64,000 nt of DNA. It comes from Clostridium_S neuense. GTDB lineage: Bacteria; Bacillota; Clostridia; Clostridiales; Clostridiaceae. Numbering within the stretch: position 1 is the stretch's first letter; every line of letters begins with the position of its first letter. The notes beneath the pieces are model-generated. The model did not search any database. It was not told the DNA's origin and worked only from the letters and a program-made list of their open reading frames with translations. This document shows, in pieces, positions 54,629 through 63,577 of the stretch. Made by a program: the position numbers and the translations under genes. The stretch lies in contig NZ_JBJIAA010000014.1 of assembly GCF_045310695.1 (NCBI RefSeq), forward strand, positions 98,791-162,790, in the 5' to 3' direction.

Positions 54629-55003
54629 CTATTTCTCTATTCCACTGTATAAGCTTCTTTTATCTCTGTATAAATCTGCAAATAAAATCAAGAATAACAC
54701 AGAAACAATAACCTTATATGCTGCCATATTATAATAAGGCGACATTACATTCCAAACAAATTCTGCTATCATACAAAAATCAAGCATTCCTAGTACTTTA
54801 ATGTATAATCTTTCATAGTATTTTGATAAATTTGCATCTTTATTTTTATAAGTTTTATTGAGATGATTTCCATAGAACACTTCAAACATAAATCCAGCAT
54901 TTATAGCCAAGCTTAAAAATCCTAAATGGTTTATGATTGTAAAAGCAAGTGATAACAAACCTATTATTATAGTAAAATTTTTCATTAAAACAAGTTTTTT
55001 CAT
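54629..55003 (-). CDS. Small integral membrane protein, unknown
   Basis: 124 residues with about four hydrophobic helices (8-40, 66-86 and 92-112 are clearest) and a basic central loop (NHLNKTYKNKDANLSKYYER). GGAG site 9 nt upstream of ATG. I do not recognise the family; no informative neighbour. Confidence 0.65.
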   Translation of the reverse strand: MKKLVLMKNFTIIIGLLSLAFTIINHLGFLSLAINAGFMFEVFYGNHLNKTYKNKDANLSKYYERLYIKVLGMLDFCMIAEFVWNVMSPYYNMAAYKVIVSVLFLILFADLYRDKRSLYSGIEK

Positions 55004-55531
55004 ATCAAACTAACTCCTTATTTATATATAGTGAAACTAGCCCAACTACATGTCATATATGTATGTACTATCATGCTTAGAAAATAGTGTTTAATTCAAA
55101 TTAATTTTTAAATTCTAATTACTTTATTTTTATATATAGTATATATTATAATTATAATATCACTTTTTGCTTATTAAATAAATAATTTTTTTAAATCTTT
55201 TATATGAATCTTTCAAATTTATAACTAAACGTATTTAAAATTTGTAGATTATTACATGCTTTTTTATCTATTTATTTACTCAAAACGTTTTAACTTTTAA
55301 ATATGCTTTTAGGATTTTGTATTCCTCTTTTGCGGTTAATTTTTCAATTACTTATAAATATAATGTATATTATTTATTCTATCTTCTAAATTTACAATTT
55401 TATTACCTTCTACTAGGAAACTTTGACACAAAAAATGTTATAATATTAGTTGGAAATAAATAAAATAATATATACTAATTTATTAAATAAAAATAAATAC
55501 AAGCTTAAAATTATTATTGCTATGAAATAAG
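55004..55531. other. Intergenic region, 528 bp, AT-rich
   Basis: TATATATAGTGAAACTAGCC at 55023-55042 resembles an arm of the palindrome at 12533. TATAAT at about 55438-55443 is a possible -10 for the downstream L,D-transpeptidase, but no -35 fits well. No gene or other structure seen. Confidence 0.4.
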
Positions 55532-56968
55532 GTGAATATTAAAGAAATGGAAATGAAGAAAAGTAAAGTCAAATCAAGTAAACACGAACCAAGTAAGCAC
55601 AAACAAAATAACATCACTAAAGGTATTATAATTTCTTTTTGCGTATTAATCGCTGTATACATTGCAGTATCACTGTATTTTGCAAATCATTTTTATTTTG
55701 GTTCTAAAATTAATGGAGTTAGCGTTTCAGGGAAGACTGTAGATGAAACAAAAACAAAACTAGCATCTGTACTCCAGAACTATACTCTTAACATAAAAGA
55801 AAGGAATGGTAAAACCGAAACTATAAAAGCCCAAGATATTAATGAAAAATATGCTTCAAATAATGATTATCAAAAACTTAAAAATGAACAAAGCCCTTAT
55901 ATGTGGATTACGGGAATATTTAGCAAAAAAAATTCCGAAATGGCTGATGGAATTTCATATGATTCCAACTTGTTAAAAGAAAAGATAGATGCGCTTTCTT
56001 GTGTCAATGGAAACGACATAACTGAACCCCAAAACCCTAGTTTTAAATATACCTCTAAAGGCTATGTAGTTATAAAGGAAATACTAGGAAATAAAGTCAA
56101 CAAAGATGCTTTATATGCTGCTGCAAAAAAAGCGATACTAAATCAAGAGTCTACAATAGATTTAGAAAAAAGTAATTGTTATATTACCCCTAAATATACT
56201 TCAAGCTCTCCAAAAGTTAGAAAAACTAAAGAGCTTCTTAATAAATATGTCTCTTCAAAGATTACCTATACATTTGGTAATCAAAAAGAAAGCATAGATG
56301 GTTCTGCAATAAATAAATGGATTAATGTCAACAGTAATCTTGATGTTACAATTGATGAAAAAAAGGAAAAAGATTATTTAAATAAGGTTTTCAGCAAATA
56401 TGAAACAACTGGCAAAACGAGAAGTTTCACTTCCTCATCAGGTGATACAATAAATGTTAGTGGTGGCGATTATGGCTGGCTTGTTAACACAAGTAAAGAA
56501 ATGGAAAGTTTAAATTCAAGCATAAAAAAAGGACAGACTACAACAAAACAGCCTGCATACAAGCAAACAGCTGCCTCTCACGATGCTAATGATATTGGAA
56601 ATACTTATGTAGAAGTAAATTTATCAAAGCAGCATCTATGGTTTTATAAAAATGGTTCATTAGTAACTCAAGGAGATGTTGTTACAGGTAACGTAAGCTT
56701 AAATGATTCCACTCCAGCAGGTGTTTATTGGGTAAAGTACAAAGAAAGAAATGCTACTTTAAAGGGTCAGGGTTATAGTTCTCCTGTTGACTATTGGATG
56801 CCATTTAATGGAGGAATAGGCCTACATGATGCACCTTGGAGACATGGGCAGTTTGGTGGAGATATATACCTCACTCAAGGTTCTCACGGATGTGTAAATT
56901 GTCCACCTGATTTAGCACAAACTATATTTAATACTATAGCTGCAGGTACTCCGGTTGTTCTATATTAG
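55532..56968 (+). CDS. Membrane-anchored L,D-transpeptidase (YkuD)
   Basis: 478 residues. Lys-rich cytoplasmic start, one membrane helix (GIIISFCVLIAVYIAVSLYF), a peptidoglycan-binding-type region (PG_binding_4, ~70-330) and a C-terminal YkuD domain: VEVNLSKQHLWFYKNGSLV, GIGLHDAPW and catalytic SHGCVNCP (active Cys ~455). It makes 3-3 cross-links or anchors in peptidoglycan outside the membrane. The start is weak: the GTG at 55532 or the ATG codons 5-7 residues later are all possible. Confidence 0.92.
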   Translation: MNIKEMEMKKSKVKSSKHEPSKHKQNNITKGIIISFCVLIAVYIAVSLYFANHFYFGSKINGVSVSGKTVDETKTKLASVLQNYTLNIKERNGKTETIKAQDINEKYASNNDYQKLKNEQSPYMWITGIFSKKNSEMADGISYDSNLLKEKIDALSCVNGNDITEPQNPSFKYTSKGYVVIKEILGNKVNKDALYAAAKKAILNQESTIDLEKSNCYITPKYTSSSPKVRKTKELLNKYVSSKITYTFGNQKESIDGSAINKWINVNSNLDVTIDEKKEKDYLNKVFSKYETTGKTRSFTSSSGDTINVSGGDYGWLVNTSKEMESLNSSIKKGQTTTKQPAYKQTAASHDANDIGNTYVEVNLSKQHLWFYKNGSLVTQGDVVTGNVSLNDSTPAGVYWVKYKERNATLKGQGYSSPVDYWMPFNGGIGLHDAPWRHGQFGGDIYLTQGSHGCVNCPPDLAQTIFNTIAAGTPVVLY

Positions 56969-56980
56969 AAGCAACCGCAA

Positions 56981-57335
56981 AGCAACAATGCTTCGTCGCG
57001 TTAAAAAAGTCCTATAAATCTAAGTGGTGATTCTAAGCGAGTGCTTACTTGAGGTATAGAAGGATAACGATCATATACGGGGTTTGGGATGTAATCCCAT
57101 TATCCTTCTTTAACTTATATTAGCCATCTATATATTAGCCCAAACCTTGTGTATGTTTACTCGCTGAGAGAATGCTCAGACAATTGAAATATCTAAGTAT
57201 TTTACAATTTTTGAGCCAAGATTTATTAGGACTTTTTTTTAATCGTTCCTTCAGCATTGTTACTTGCTCCCACGGTAGTACAAGGAAAAATTCCTCCGTA
57301 TCTACGGAATTTTAGATGTAAACTTGTACAGTCCA
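56981..57335. repeat. Family A repeat copy 6, with family B element replacing its left arm
   Basis: Basal stem AGCAACAATGC (56981-56991) / GCATTGTTACT (57254-57264), 10 of 11 paired. After CTATAAATCTAAG the usual left arm is replaced at about 57023-57160 by a family B hairpin (GGGGTTTGGGATGTAATCCC ... TTAGCCCAAACCTTG). The right arm resumes with CTCGCTGAGAGAATGCTCAG and AATTGAAATATCTAAG. Accessory hairpin at 57286-57315. Confidence 0.85.
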
Positions 57336-57436
57336 TTATATATAAATCCTTATATCAAAATAGCGTCATTTATAAGTTTTAGATTTTCCTTAGCAAAGCG
57401 GAAGAAAATCATCCTCGTCCTGAGGTTTTCCTATAA

Positions 57437-57545
57437 ACTAAAAAATCGTCGACCACCCGAGGTTTTTTACACTACTCAAGGTCGACGACAATTTTTTAGT
57501 TGTCTTTAATATAGCTCTGTTAAAGTTTTGTGTTGATATTTTGTA
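57437..57545. repeat. Family E element: hairpin plus GCTCTGTTAAAG end
   Basis: ACTAAAAAATCGTCGACC (57437-57454) pairs with GGTCGACGA and ATTTTTTAGT (57480-57500). It is followed by CTTTAATATAGCTCTGTTAA and GTTTTGTGTTGATATTTT (57503-57542). The same end occurs at about 60050-60088, 61069-61100 and 62152-62184, so it marks a dispersed element, perhaps an IS remnant. Confidence 0.75.
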
Positions 57546-57618
57546 TATAGTAAAACCAGCTCAACTACAAACAAATAGCTTGTCTATAGCTACTGTAAAC
57601 AACCTTCGTCTAAAAATT

Positions 57619-59001
57619 TTATCCTTTTGAAAAATTATCATTTCCTTTTTCATTAAAAACTTCTTTCCAAGCTTTTTTGGCATAAGGTATAAATTCGTTT
57701 GCACTTTTAGTTATTTTTTCATGAAACTCTTTATCCTTTAGCATTTTTTCTGCACCATAATCATCAGGCTTAGCTCCTGTCTCCCTGCATACATTAATTA
57801 TTACTCCCGTATTATCTATCATCATACAAGGCCTTAACATATTTTTATTATACGGCTGAATTGATCTTAATTTTTTAAAGAAAGGATCCCTAAATGCGTC
57901 AATAAGATGTCTTCCTTTTAAATTAACTGTAGAAAAATGAGAAAATATACATGGCTCAACATCTTCCTTTGAATTAACATGAAAATAATATTTCCCTGCA
58001 ATGCACCCTCCAACATATGGTGCATCATTAAAGAAATCAATTGTAAAATATGGTTTCGATGCTCTTATTTCTCTTGATCTTTTACCTAGAAAATCCCTTT
58101 GTTCTCCAGTAAGCATCATATCAAAATCATTATCTTCACCATTTACAGGCATAAATAAGAAATACCAACTCATTTTTGAGCCTTTTTCAATAAGCATGTC
58201 CGTAAATTCATCACTTAATACTGTATTTATATTAGTTCTTGTTACCGCTGAAGATACCCCAAACAAAATTCCCCTTTCGTGAAGCAAATCCATAGCTTTT
58301 AGCACTTTCTTATAGGTTCCCTTACCTCTTCTGGCATCTGTATCTTCTTCAAAGCCCTCAATTGAAAGCATAGGTATAACATTTCCGCACTTTTTAAGTC
58401 TATCTGCTATTTTATCATTCAAAAGAAGTCCACTAGTAAACGGTGTAAACATCACATCATCATACTTTTCATATAAATCAAGTAAATAATCATTGAAGAA
58501 AGGTTCTCCACCAAGAATTATAATATAATAAATTCCAAGATCTCTTGCCTCTCCTATTATTCTATCAACTTCTTCTGGCGGTATATCATCCTTTTTACTG
58601 AAACTTGAAGCATAACATCCCTTACAATGAAGTGGACATCTCATGGATGGGCTTATAAGCATAACAAATGGAATTTTTGTATTTTCCTCGTTGAGATATT
58701 TCTGTCTTTTAGGTCCAGCATACCAGTTAGCATTAGCAAAAAAATTAGTAAAAAACTTTTTTAAACACTTATTATCAGTATTTTTTAAAATATCCTGGAT
58801 AAAATCATGTTTTGATTTATCATTTTTATAATATTTATAAACATGTTCGATTTGAGCCAAGGCAGATTTATCCTTTGTTAATAAACGAATTGCACTAAAT
58901 ATATTATCAACATTTTTCTCTGGATCTTTATCAAGATATCCAACAATTTTACTTACAATTACCTGTTTCGCTGTCTTTTCTAAATTGTCCTTCATTTCCA
59001 T
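57619..59001 (-). CDS. Radical SAM protein with C-terminal SPASM-like cysteines
   Basis: About 460 residues from MEMKDNLEK (AGGAGG 9 nt upstream). A helical N-terminus of ~110 residues, then SPSMRCPLHCKGCYA with the CxxxCxxC [4Fe-4S] motif, IIILGGEPFF and FGVSSAVTRTN. The C-terminal part has further cysteines (GGCIAGKYYFHV, VEPCIFSHFS, LRPCMMIDN, VNVCRETGA), consistent with an auxiliary cluster. No precursor-peptide gene is adjacent. The substrate is unknown. Confidence 0.9.
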   Translation of the reverse strand: MEMKDNLEKTAKQVIVSKIVGYLDKDPEKNVDNIFSAIRLLTKDKSALAQIEHVYKYYKNDKSKHDFIQDILKNTDNKCLKKFFTNFFANANWYAGPKRQKYLNEENTKIPFVMLISPSMRCPLHCKGCYASSFSKKDDIPPEEVDRIIGEARDLGIYYIIILGGEPFFNDYLLDLYEKYDDVMFTPFTSGLLLNDKIADRLKKCGNVIPMLSIEGFEEDTDARRGKGTYKKVLKAMDLLHERGILFGVSSAVTRTNINTVLSDEFTDMLIEKGSKMSWYFLFMPVNGEDNDFDMMLTGEQRDFLGKRSREIRASKPYFTIDFFNDAPYVGGCIAGKYYFHVNSKEDVEPCIFSHFSTVNLKGRHLIDAFRDPFFKKLRSIQPYNKNMLRPCMMIDNTGVIINVCRETGAKPDDYGAEKMLKDKEFHEKITKSANEFIPYAKKAWKEVFNEKGNDNFSKG

Positions 59002-60188
59002 AAGCAATTTCCTCCTAACAAAACTTAATAATTATCCGGTTGCAGAATGCTGCAGTCGGGTATGTTACTGCATTTTCTTGCATTTGATTTATATATTTCA
59101 ACCCAATGCGGCAACATGAAAAGTAGCAAAACCACTTATAACCGCAAAGGATGAAATTACTATGTTTTGTTTGATTTTAAACAATTAAATTTTTACAATA
59201 AATTTTCTGAAATTCAGAATCCTTATTACCAAAGGCCTGTTATTTTTTGAAATTTCTCAAAGAAAGTTTTTATATTAATACTTCTGTTTCAAAATTATTT
59301 TCAGATAGTTATTATAAAAAATAGATAATGCTATAAATCATAAATTCATTATGGAACTTATAAAAAAGTATACTTGTTGATTAAAACTAGTACATTTACT
59401 TTCAAGGTGCCATCAGTTAAATCCACAGGAAAATATACGGAATAAAATTAAAAGATGCTTATTTAAGCTTCGTTCTATAATTTATATTGGTGAGTCATTG
59501 TTAATTTAGCGTTATTTATGGAAAATTTAAATCTCGATATGGCTCAGATTAAAGCTATTATGTGCGGTAAGAATTATTATTAATAATTTAAAATATTTTT
59601 AGATGATTCTTAATTTGATAATTACGATAATTTCAACTTTGAAAAAGTATTTATTCCAATTAATAATCTTAATGCGAAAATCCTTGATGATTCTTTAGCT
59701 GATACTGATGGTACGCCTATTTACTATTTTTAATAAATCATGCTTTCTCACAGAGGTATTTTTCATATCTAGTTTTAATTACTTTCTTTTTATTTATAAA
59801 AAATAGTTATCAACATTATAGATAATTGGATTTTGCAATTATATAATTTGAAATTTAATTTCCTATAGGTATTCCAAAAACCCATCGACTATAGAATACA
59901 TCAGCTCCCCAAAAAAATCAAATTCTAAGATAAACCTCCTAAAATTACAAATAGTATATATAAGCTTTCTATTTACCCATAAACCGAATAATAATCATTT
60001 CTACAGGTTTTTACACCGCTCACGGTTGACAACAATTTTTAAGTTACCTTTAATATAGCTCTGTTAAAGTTTTATGTTGATATTTTAAATTTATTAAATG
60101 TTTAAATTTTACATATAATATAGTATACTGTTAATAAAAAATATCTTGTATTTTAATTTATATAAGGAAATAAGATTGGAGTTTTAAT
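59002..60188. other. 1.19-kb decayed region with gene and repeat remnants
   Basis: No intact gene. On the plus strand 59602-59733 reads IFLDDS, stop, FDNYDNFNFEKVFIPINNLN and then ILDDSLADTDGTPIYYF before a stop: a protein-like remnant of unknown origin. 59880-60088 is a degraded family E module (CATCGACTATAGAATACATC resembles CATCAACTACAGAATTCATG at 60899). An ATTTTACATATAATATAG-type promoter region at 60100-60135 precedes the first YcxB gene. Confidence 0.5.
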
Positions 60189-60728
60189 ATGGAAATAAAT
60201 TATACAATTTCAAAAGAAGAATTAGTAAATTTTCATTTAAAGCATTTCACCGAAACTAAATCTTATAAGCATACAGCTATTATGCAGATAATTTCAATGC
60301 TTGTTTTAACTATTTTAACATACATACTTTTTAATCGTTTATATTATTGTATAATTGTGTTATTAGCATGGTTCGTTTTGGCATTATCTAAGAGAAAAAG
60401 AATCCGATTTTTACTTAAAAAAAAATTGAATAAAATTTTTCTGTCAGCTAAGTATAAAGATTATTTTGAACCTACTAAACTAACTATAACTGAATCTGGA
60501 TTACAAACAAGTACTAGCTTATCTGAAAAAACTTATAAATGGCAATCTATAAAAATAATCAGTTTAGTAGATACCTATATTTTTATCATAACTGCTGCAA
60601 ATGATGAATTATTAATTCCTATTAGAACATTTAAAAACTATGAAGATAAAGAATCTTTTTTAAATAATTTAATAAAAAAAACTAATTTAAAATTAAGTTA
60701 CACATATCCTATTGACACTAAAAAATAA
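60189..60728 (+). CDS. YcxB-like membrane protein, copy 1
   Basis: 179 residues. N-terminal segment MEINYTISKEELVNFHLKHF, two adjacent membrane helices (~30-75), then a C-terminal YcxB-like domain (TLTITESGLQTSTSLSEKT was expected; here KLTITESGLQTSTSLS, KWQSIKIISL, LIPIRTFKN). Function unknown for the family. TTGGAG lies 8 nt upstream. Protein identical to copy 2. The 3' end and stop are inside an 18-bp hairpin (60691-60749). Confidence 0.88.
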   Translation: MEINYTISKEELVNFHLKHFTETKSYKHTAIMQIISMLVLTILTYILFNRLYYCIIVLLAWFVLALSKRKRIRFLLKKKLNKIFLSAKYKDYFEPTKLTITESGLQTSTSLSEKTYKWQSIKIISLVDTYIFIITAANDELLIPIRTFKNYEDKESFLNNLIKKTNLKLSYTYPIDTKK

Positions 60729-60749
60729 TAAGATATGTGTAACTTAATT
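60691..60749 (+). terminator. Terminator-like hairpin overlapping the stop of YcxB copy 1
   Basis: AATTAAGTTACACATATC (60691-60708) pairs perfectly with GATATGTGTAACTTAATT (60732-60749). The left arm encodes LKLSYTYP, and the stop codon is in the loop. There is no strong U-run. Confidence 0.75.
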
Positions 60750-61200
60750 CTAGCTATTTAGTTGCAAAATAAAGTAATGCTACTCCAAAAGAAACAACTG
60801 TTGCAATAACACTAAATATAATGATACTAAAAAATTATAGGTGTCCCATAATATTCAGGCACTGGATATTCGAATCAATTATAAGCATACTAAAATCTCA
60901 TCAACTACAGAATTCATGAGTTTTCTTAAAAAATCAACTCTTAATAAAACTTTCATAAAAGTGGTAAAAACAATCTTAACTTTCTATTTTCCTACATTAA
61001 AAATCGTCATTCCAGAATTTTTTGTGCTATTGGAGGTCTACAACAATTTTCCAATCACCTTGCATATAGAGCTCTGTTAAAGTTCTGTGTTGATATTTTA
61101 AATTTATATTAAACTGCAAGGAACTAGATTAATCATTTTTATAAGATATATATCAGACAATCACATAGTAAAATCATTTTAAATGTTTAAATTTTACATA
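60750..61200. repeat. Duplicated module between YcxB copies 1 and 2
   Basis: Near-identical to the segment after copy 2 (61836-62184). On the minus strand 60757-60870 reads FEYPVPEYYGTPIIF, then after a one-base shift SIIIFSVIATVVSFGVALLY and FATK with a stop: the tail of a small membrane protein, broken. 60880-61100 is a family E module. About 75 bp at 61105-61170 is unique to this interval. The promoter-like block ATTTTACATATAATATAG lies at 61190-61207. Confidence 0.7.
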
Positions 61201-61274
61201 TAATATAGTATACTGTTAATAAAAAGAACACTTTTTATTTTACTTTATACAAAGAATAAGATTGGAGTTTTAAT

Positions 61275-61814
61275 ATGGAAATAAATTATACAATTTCAAA
61301 AGAAGAATTAGTAAATTTTCATTTAAAGCATTTCACCGAAACTAAATCTTATAAGCATACAGCTATTATGCAGATAATTTCAATGCTTGTTTTAACTATT
61401 TTAACATACATACTTTTTAATCGTTTATATTATTGTATAATTGTGTTATTAGCATGGTTCGTTTTGGCATTATCTAAGAGAAAAAGAATCCGATTTTTAC
61501 TTAAAAAAAAATTGAATAAAATTTTTCTGTCAGCTAAGTATAAAGATTATTTTGAACCTACTAAACTAACTATAACTGAATCTGGGTTGCAAACAAGTAC
61601 TAGCTTATCTGAAAAAACTTATAAATGGCAATCTATAAAAATAATCAGTTTAGTAGATACCTATATTTTTATCATAACTGCTGCAAATGATGAATTATTA
61701 ATTCCTATTAGAACATTTAAAAACTATGAAGATAAAGAATCTTTTTTAAATAATTTAATAAAAAAAACTAATTTAAAATTAAGTTACACATATCCTATTG
61801 ACACTAAAAAATAA
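61275..61814 (+). CDS. YcxB-like membrane protein, copy 2
   Basis: The same 179 residues as copy 1; I saw only two nucleotide differences in the coding region, both silent (GGA/GGG and TTA/TTG in ESGLQ). The upstream block (AAAAAGAACACTTTTTATTT, CAAAGAATAAGATTGGAG) matches copy 3 rather than copy 1, so this copy is a mosaic. Same stop-overlapping hairpin (61777-61835). Confidence 0.88.
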   Translation: MEINYTISKEELVNFHLKHFTETKSYKHTAIMQIISMLVLTILTYILFNRLYYCIIVLLAWFVLALSKRKRIRFLLKKKLNKIFLSAKYKDYFEPTKLTITESGLQTSTSLSEKTYKWQSIKIISLVDTYIFIITAANDELLIPIRTFKNYEDKESFLNNLIKKTNLKLSYTYPIDTKK

Positions 61815-61835
61815 CAAGATATGTGTAACTTAATT

Positions 61836-62184
61836 CTAGCTATTTAGTTGCAAAATAAAGTAATGCTACTCCAAAAGAAACAACTGTTGCAATAACACTA
61901 AATATAATGATACTAAAAAATTATAGGTGTCCCATAATATTCAGGCACTGGATATTCGAATCAATTATAAGCATACTAAAATCTCATCAACTACAGAATT
62001 CATGAGTTTTCTTAAAAAATCAACTCTTAATAAAACTTTCATAAAAGTGGTAAAAACAATCTTAACTTTCTATTTTCCTACATTAAAAATCGTCATTCCA
62101 GAATTTTTTGTGCTATTGGAGGTCTACAACAATTTTTCAATCACCTTGCATATAGCTCTGTTAAAGTTTTGTGTTGATATTTTA
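61836..62184. repeat. Duplicated module between YcxB copies 2 and 3
   Basis: Second copy of the module at 60750-61100, carrying the same broken minus-strand membrane-protein tail and the family E end (GCTCTGTTAAAGTTTTGTG). It runs straight into the promoter-like block of copy 3 without the extra ~75 bp seen after copy 1. Confidence 0.75.
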
Positions 62185-62286
62185 AATTTATTAAATGTTT
62201 AAATTTTACATATAATATAGTATACTGTTAATAAAAAGAACACTTTTTATTTTACTTTATACAAAGAATAAGATTGGAGTTTTAAT

Positions 62287-62826
62287 ATGGAAATAAATTA
62301 TATAATTTCAAAAGAAGAATTAGTAAATTTTCATATGAAACATGTTACTGAAACTAAAAACTATAAAAAAGCTACTATTAATAATACAATTTTTACGCTT
62401 TTAATACTATTTCTTGTATTTATAATCTCTAAACACTCATATTATACTATCACTGCTTTCATTACATGCCTTGTTTTATTATTATTTAGAAAAAAAATCG
62501 TATTATATCTTCTTAGAAAAAAACTATATAAAATTCTTTCATTTGAAAAATATACAAATTATTTTGAGCATACTACATTAATGATTTATGAACAAGGTTT
62601 AAAATTAACTACTAATTTATCTGAAAAAAACTATAAATGGAATTCTATAAAAAGTTTACATCTAATAGACAAATTTTTATTAATTAAAACTAATACGCAC
62701 GATAATATTTTAATTCCTATTGATTCCTTTAAATCGCTAGAGAGCAAAGATTTTTTTATAAATAGCATCATAAATAATACTAATTTAAAATTACAAAATA
62801 AGTATCCTATCGATTTCAACTATTAA
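62287..62826 (+). CDS. YcxB-like membrane protein, divergent copy 3
   Basis: 179 residues, clearly paralogous to copies 1 and 2 (MEINYIISKEELVNFHMKHV, NYFEHTTLMIYEQGLKLTTN, YKWNSIKSLHLID, ILIPIDSFKSL) but diverged throughout. Two membrane helices. The stop again lies within a hairpin, AATAAGTATC (62797-62806) / GATACTTATTTTTTT (62830-62844), a proper terminator with a U-run, with arm sequences different from copies 1 and 2. Confidence 0.88.
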   Translation: MEINYIISKEELVNFHMKHVTETKNYKKATINNTIFTLLILFLVFIISKHSYYTITAFITCLVLLLFRKKIVLYLLRKKLYKILSFEKYTNYFEHTTLMIYEQGLKLTTNLSEKNYKWNSIKSLHLIDKFLLIKTNTHDNILIPIDSFKSLESKDFFINSIINNTNLKLQNKYPIDFNY

Positions 62827-62844
62827 TAAGATACTTATTTTTTT
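62797..62844 (+). terminator. Terminator overlapping the 3' end of YcxB copy 3
   Basis: AATAAGTATC / GATACTTATT stem with T7; the position relative to the stop codon is conserved with copies 1 and 2. Confidence 0.85.
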
Positions 62845-62914
62845 CAATTCTAAAGTATATTTTTAACTTTCATAAATAAAACATTAGTAATATTGTTTAT
62901 ACAAAAGTTAAGTG

Positions 62915-63577
62915 TTAATCTGTAGATCCTTTTAATTTTGATATTAACAAAGATAATATATTTATTATAAATATTGCACCAGCAGCTACTCCAGCTATAG
63001 ATGAGGCTAAAACAGTTTCAACTAATGATGTGCAACCCAAAGCCATTATCACTACTATTACTGCTATTATTATCAAGATCCCCAACATAGGATTTTCATT
63101 CAATTCCTCACCTATTGAATTAACAGCACTATTAGCAGCTTGTACTATTGAAGCACCAGTATCACTTATATCTAATGATAATTCGATGTTTAAATCCTCT
63201 GTTATAGTTACAGTTTCTGCAATGTTTATTTCTTTCTTTTCTTCAGTTTCAATTGTTATCGTTATAGAATTACCTGTATAAGCTGTTTCAATTGACAGTT
63301 CTGTATTTTCATTTATTTTACCTAATAGTGCTGTTAATTCTACAGCACCATTTGAGCCTAATCCAGCTGAAATAGTTTGAAGTGCTGTTTGCATTGTCGC
63401 ATCTTCAAATTTACCATTTTTAAATTTTATTGAATTAGATCCACCACCTACAGTTCCTCCAACTGAAAATTCTAATTCAGCTTTAATGGCAGGTGAATTT
63501 ATTAATGTTATTGGATCACCAGCAGCATCAATCGTATGGCGGTTCCATTTTATATGCGTTGGCTGAACTAACCCCAT
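62915..63577 (-). CDS. Unrecognised protein: beta-rich domain plus two C-terminal membrane helices
   Basis: 220 residues. ATG follows AAAAAAGGG by 3 nt, a short but usable spacing. Residues ~1-145 are Gly/Thr/Ser-rich and strand-forming (AELEFSVGGTVGGGSNSIKF, ELSIETAYTGNSITITIETE), with no signal peptide. ~163-182 (MLGILIIIAVIVVIMALGC) and ~184-213 are hydrophobic helices; the end is KLKGSTD. I recognise no family. A tail-anchored topology is possible. The right-hand neighbour looks like a mobile-element end. Confidence 0.65.
   Translation of the reverse strand: MGLVQPTHIKWNRHTIDAAGDPITLINSPAIKAELEFSVGGTVGGGSNSIKFKNGKFEDATMQTALQTISAGLGSNGAVELTALLGKINENTELSIETAYTGNSITITIETEEKKEINIAETVTITEDLNIELSLDISDTGASIVQAANSAVNSIGEELNENPMLGILIIIAVIVVIMALGCTSLVETVLASSIAGVAAGAIFIINILSLLISKLKGSTD

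Noticed and set aside
59510..59580. Short frame starting MENLNLDMAQIKAIM
   Set aside because: Stops after about 20 codons, lacks a ribosome site and lies in decayed DNA; a competing frame reads equally well.
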